Below, piece by piece: positions 31,786 through 32,410 of a DNA stretch of 32,410 bases. The stretch is from a bacterium (GTDB lineage: Bacteria; Bacillota; Clostridia; Oscillospirales; Oscillospiraceae): assembly GCA_004560305.1 (NCBI GenBank), contig SFVI01000022.1:1-32410 (forward strand), in the 5' to 3' direction. Position 1 is the first letter of the stretch; each line of letters begins with the position of its first letter. The notes below the pieces were generated by a model. It saw nothing but the letters and a program-made list of their open reading frames with translations. It had not been told where the DNA came from and ran no database searches. The translations under genes were made by a program, and so were the position numbers.

Positions 31786-32019
31786 TTATGGATATATCAT
31801 GATGTCCCGGCAGTCCTGGCCCCGGATGGCCAGCACCGCGCCGCGGACAAGGAAGGCCTTCGGGTCGCCGCCGGGGCTCATCCCCAGGCACTCCACCCTT
31901 GTGCCCTCCACGATCCCCATGTCCAGCAGCCGGCGGCGCAGGGCCCCGCTGCTGTTCAGACTCTTGACAATGGCGATTTCACCGGGACATAGCGTGTTGA
32001 GGCCGGTTCCCTTTTCCAT
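31786..32019 (-). CDS. feoA: Ferrous iron transport protein A
   Basis: Small cytoplasmic SH3-like protein that supports FeoB-mediated Fe(II) uptake. The 77-aa product shows the FeoA pattern GEIAIVKSLNSSGALRRRLLDMGIVEGTRVECLGMSPGGDPKAFLVRGAVLAIRGQDCRDIMI. GTG-TATCG separates the AGGTG site from the ATG. First gene of the feoAB operon with its own promoter. No Fur or DtxR box was recognised by eye. Confidence 0.95.
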   Translation of the reverse strand: MEKGTGLNTLCPGEIAIVKSLNSSGALRRRLLDMGIVEGTRVECLGMSPGGDPKAFLVRGAVLAIRGQDCRDIMIYP

Positions 32020-32043
32020 TACGATACACCTGCTTTACGCTGC

Positions 32044-32073
32044 ATTATATGCCCCTTTCCCTCCCTTTGTCAC
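32044..32073 (-). promoter_or_regulatory. Promoter of feoAB
   Basis: Minus-strand GTGACA (32073-32068), 18-bp spacer, TATAAT (32049-32044), 25 bp before the feoA ATG. Confidence 0.65.
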
Positions 32074-32118
32074 AGGGGCGCCGGCGATAGTGCGGAATGA
32101 AAATGCTCCATAAAGCGC

Positions 32119-32147
32119 AAAAAACACCCTGGCCGAAGCCAGGGTGG
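32119..32147 (-). terminator. Terminator left of element G
   Basis: 9-bp stem CACCCTGGC/GCCAGGGTG with CGAA loop (32126-32147), followed on the minus strand by a T-tract (A-run 32119-32125). It ends transcription entering from the right of the window. Confidence 0.85.
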
Positions 32148-32154
32148 TTGTACG

Positions 32155-32324
32155 AGACTGACAAAAAGCTGGTTACGCAAAAAGGCTCCCTTGTGTAAAG
32201 GGAGCTGTCAGCGAAGCTGACTGAGGGATTGTTTTATGAAATGTTCCTGATTCTCAGTTGCATCTTGCAAATATTAAACTTTTCATTTACAACCCCTCCG
32301 GCAAAAATCAAAGATTTTTGCCAC
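32155..32324 (+). repeat. Terminator-associated element G, truncated at its right end
   Basis: Left end GAGACTGACAAAAAGCTGG and the first three hairpins of the 215-bp element; identity stops after CCAC at 32324, where other copies continue with CTCCCCTTACACAGGGG. What follows (32325-32410) is unrelated sequence to the window edge in which I recognise nothing. Confidence 0.85.
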
Positions 32325-32410
32325 GGCAGAAAGTCAAGGAAGTGCAACACAGGAGGAAAAGACCTCAGAAGGAGAAAGCCAATTGAGGCATTTTCTGGGA
32401 CGGCTATTGA

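Noticed and set aside
32325..32410. Start of an insertion sequence or gene at the right edge
   Set aside because: Only 86 bases are visible; no terminal repeat, ribosome-binding site with start codon or protein motif could be supported.

Overview
The window comes from a G+C-rich Firmicute, most likely a gut clostridium of the Oscillospirales (Oscillospiraceae/Ruminococcaceae). This is inferred from the gene content (ClpE-type unfoldase, ECF transporter module, clostridial Apt-like PRTase, CmpB-like small membrane protein, infC-rpmI-rplT block), strong Shine-Dalgarno sites, classical -35/-10 promoters, and the dense palindromic intergenic repeats typical of that group. I see no prophage, CRISPR array, tRNA, rRNA or complete transposase gene. 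The window is mostly housekeeping chromosome.

Layout, left to right. 1-3700: minus-strand operon of a SGNH/AlgX-like protein, an MBOAT O-acyltransferase and azlC-azlD (branched-chain amino acid export). 3900-8570: minus-strand cvpA, clpE-like unfoldase, macro-domain hydrolase, rhomboid protease and DUF523 protein. 8696-11950: ecfA1-ecfA2-ecfT-truA. 12248-13108: RlmI-like methyltransferase. 13268-16104: OmpR-type response regulator and a histidine kinase with a Pro/Thr repeat. 16216-18344: XRE regulator and lepA. 18524-22366, plus strand: pta, tadA and a MATE exporter. 22634-23188: phosphoribosyltransferase. 23438-25090: infC-rpmI-rplT with an L20-type attenuation leader, then a 58-aa gene. 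25205-27804: CmpB-like membrane protein, deoC, a two-domain SSB and a secreted protein. 28459-29367: an orphan ORF and XRE regulator, divergent from a 51-aa gene. 29590-32019: feoA-feoB.

The most unusual layer lies between genes. About 215-bp non-coding elements, built of four short stem-loops and bounded by TGTCAAA/TTTGACA ends, occur five times complete and twice partial. A 249-bp element with unrelated interior but the same ends occurs once. Most abut a Rho-independent terminator hairpin. In three loci the hairpin is duplicated, one copy on each side of the element, with A/T-tracts kept on the outer side where the hairpin has one outside its stem. At one locus the two hairpin copies differ by a compensatory base-pair change; at another the element-plus-hairpin unit is repeated in tandem. 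This looks like a non-autonomous mobile element that targets and duplicates intrinsic terminators. Two further palindromic repeat families (a short GGCTCCCC...GGGGAGC unit and a CCGTAGGGGCG...CGCCCCTACGG unit) fill most other gaps.

Other points of note: infC appears to start at AUA directly behind an attenuator hairpin; the XRE gene at 28789 shares its reading frame, across one TGA, with the ORF downstream; and the feoA-feoB gap contains two strong stem-loops.
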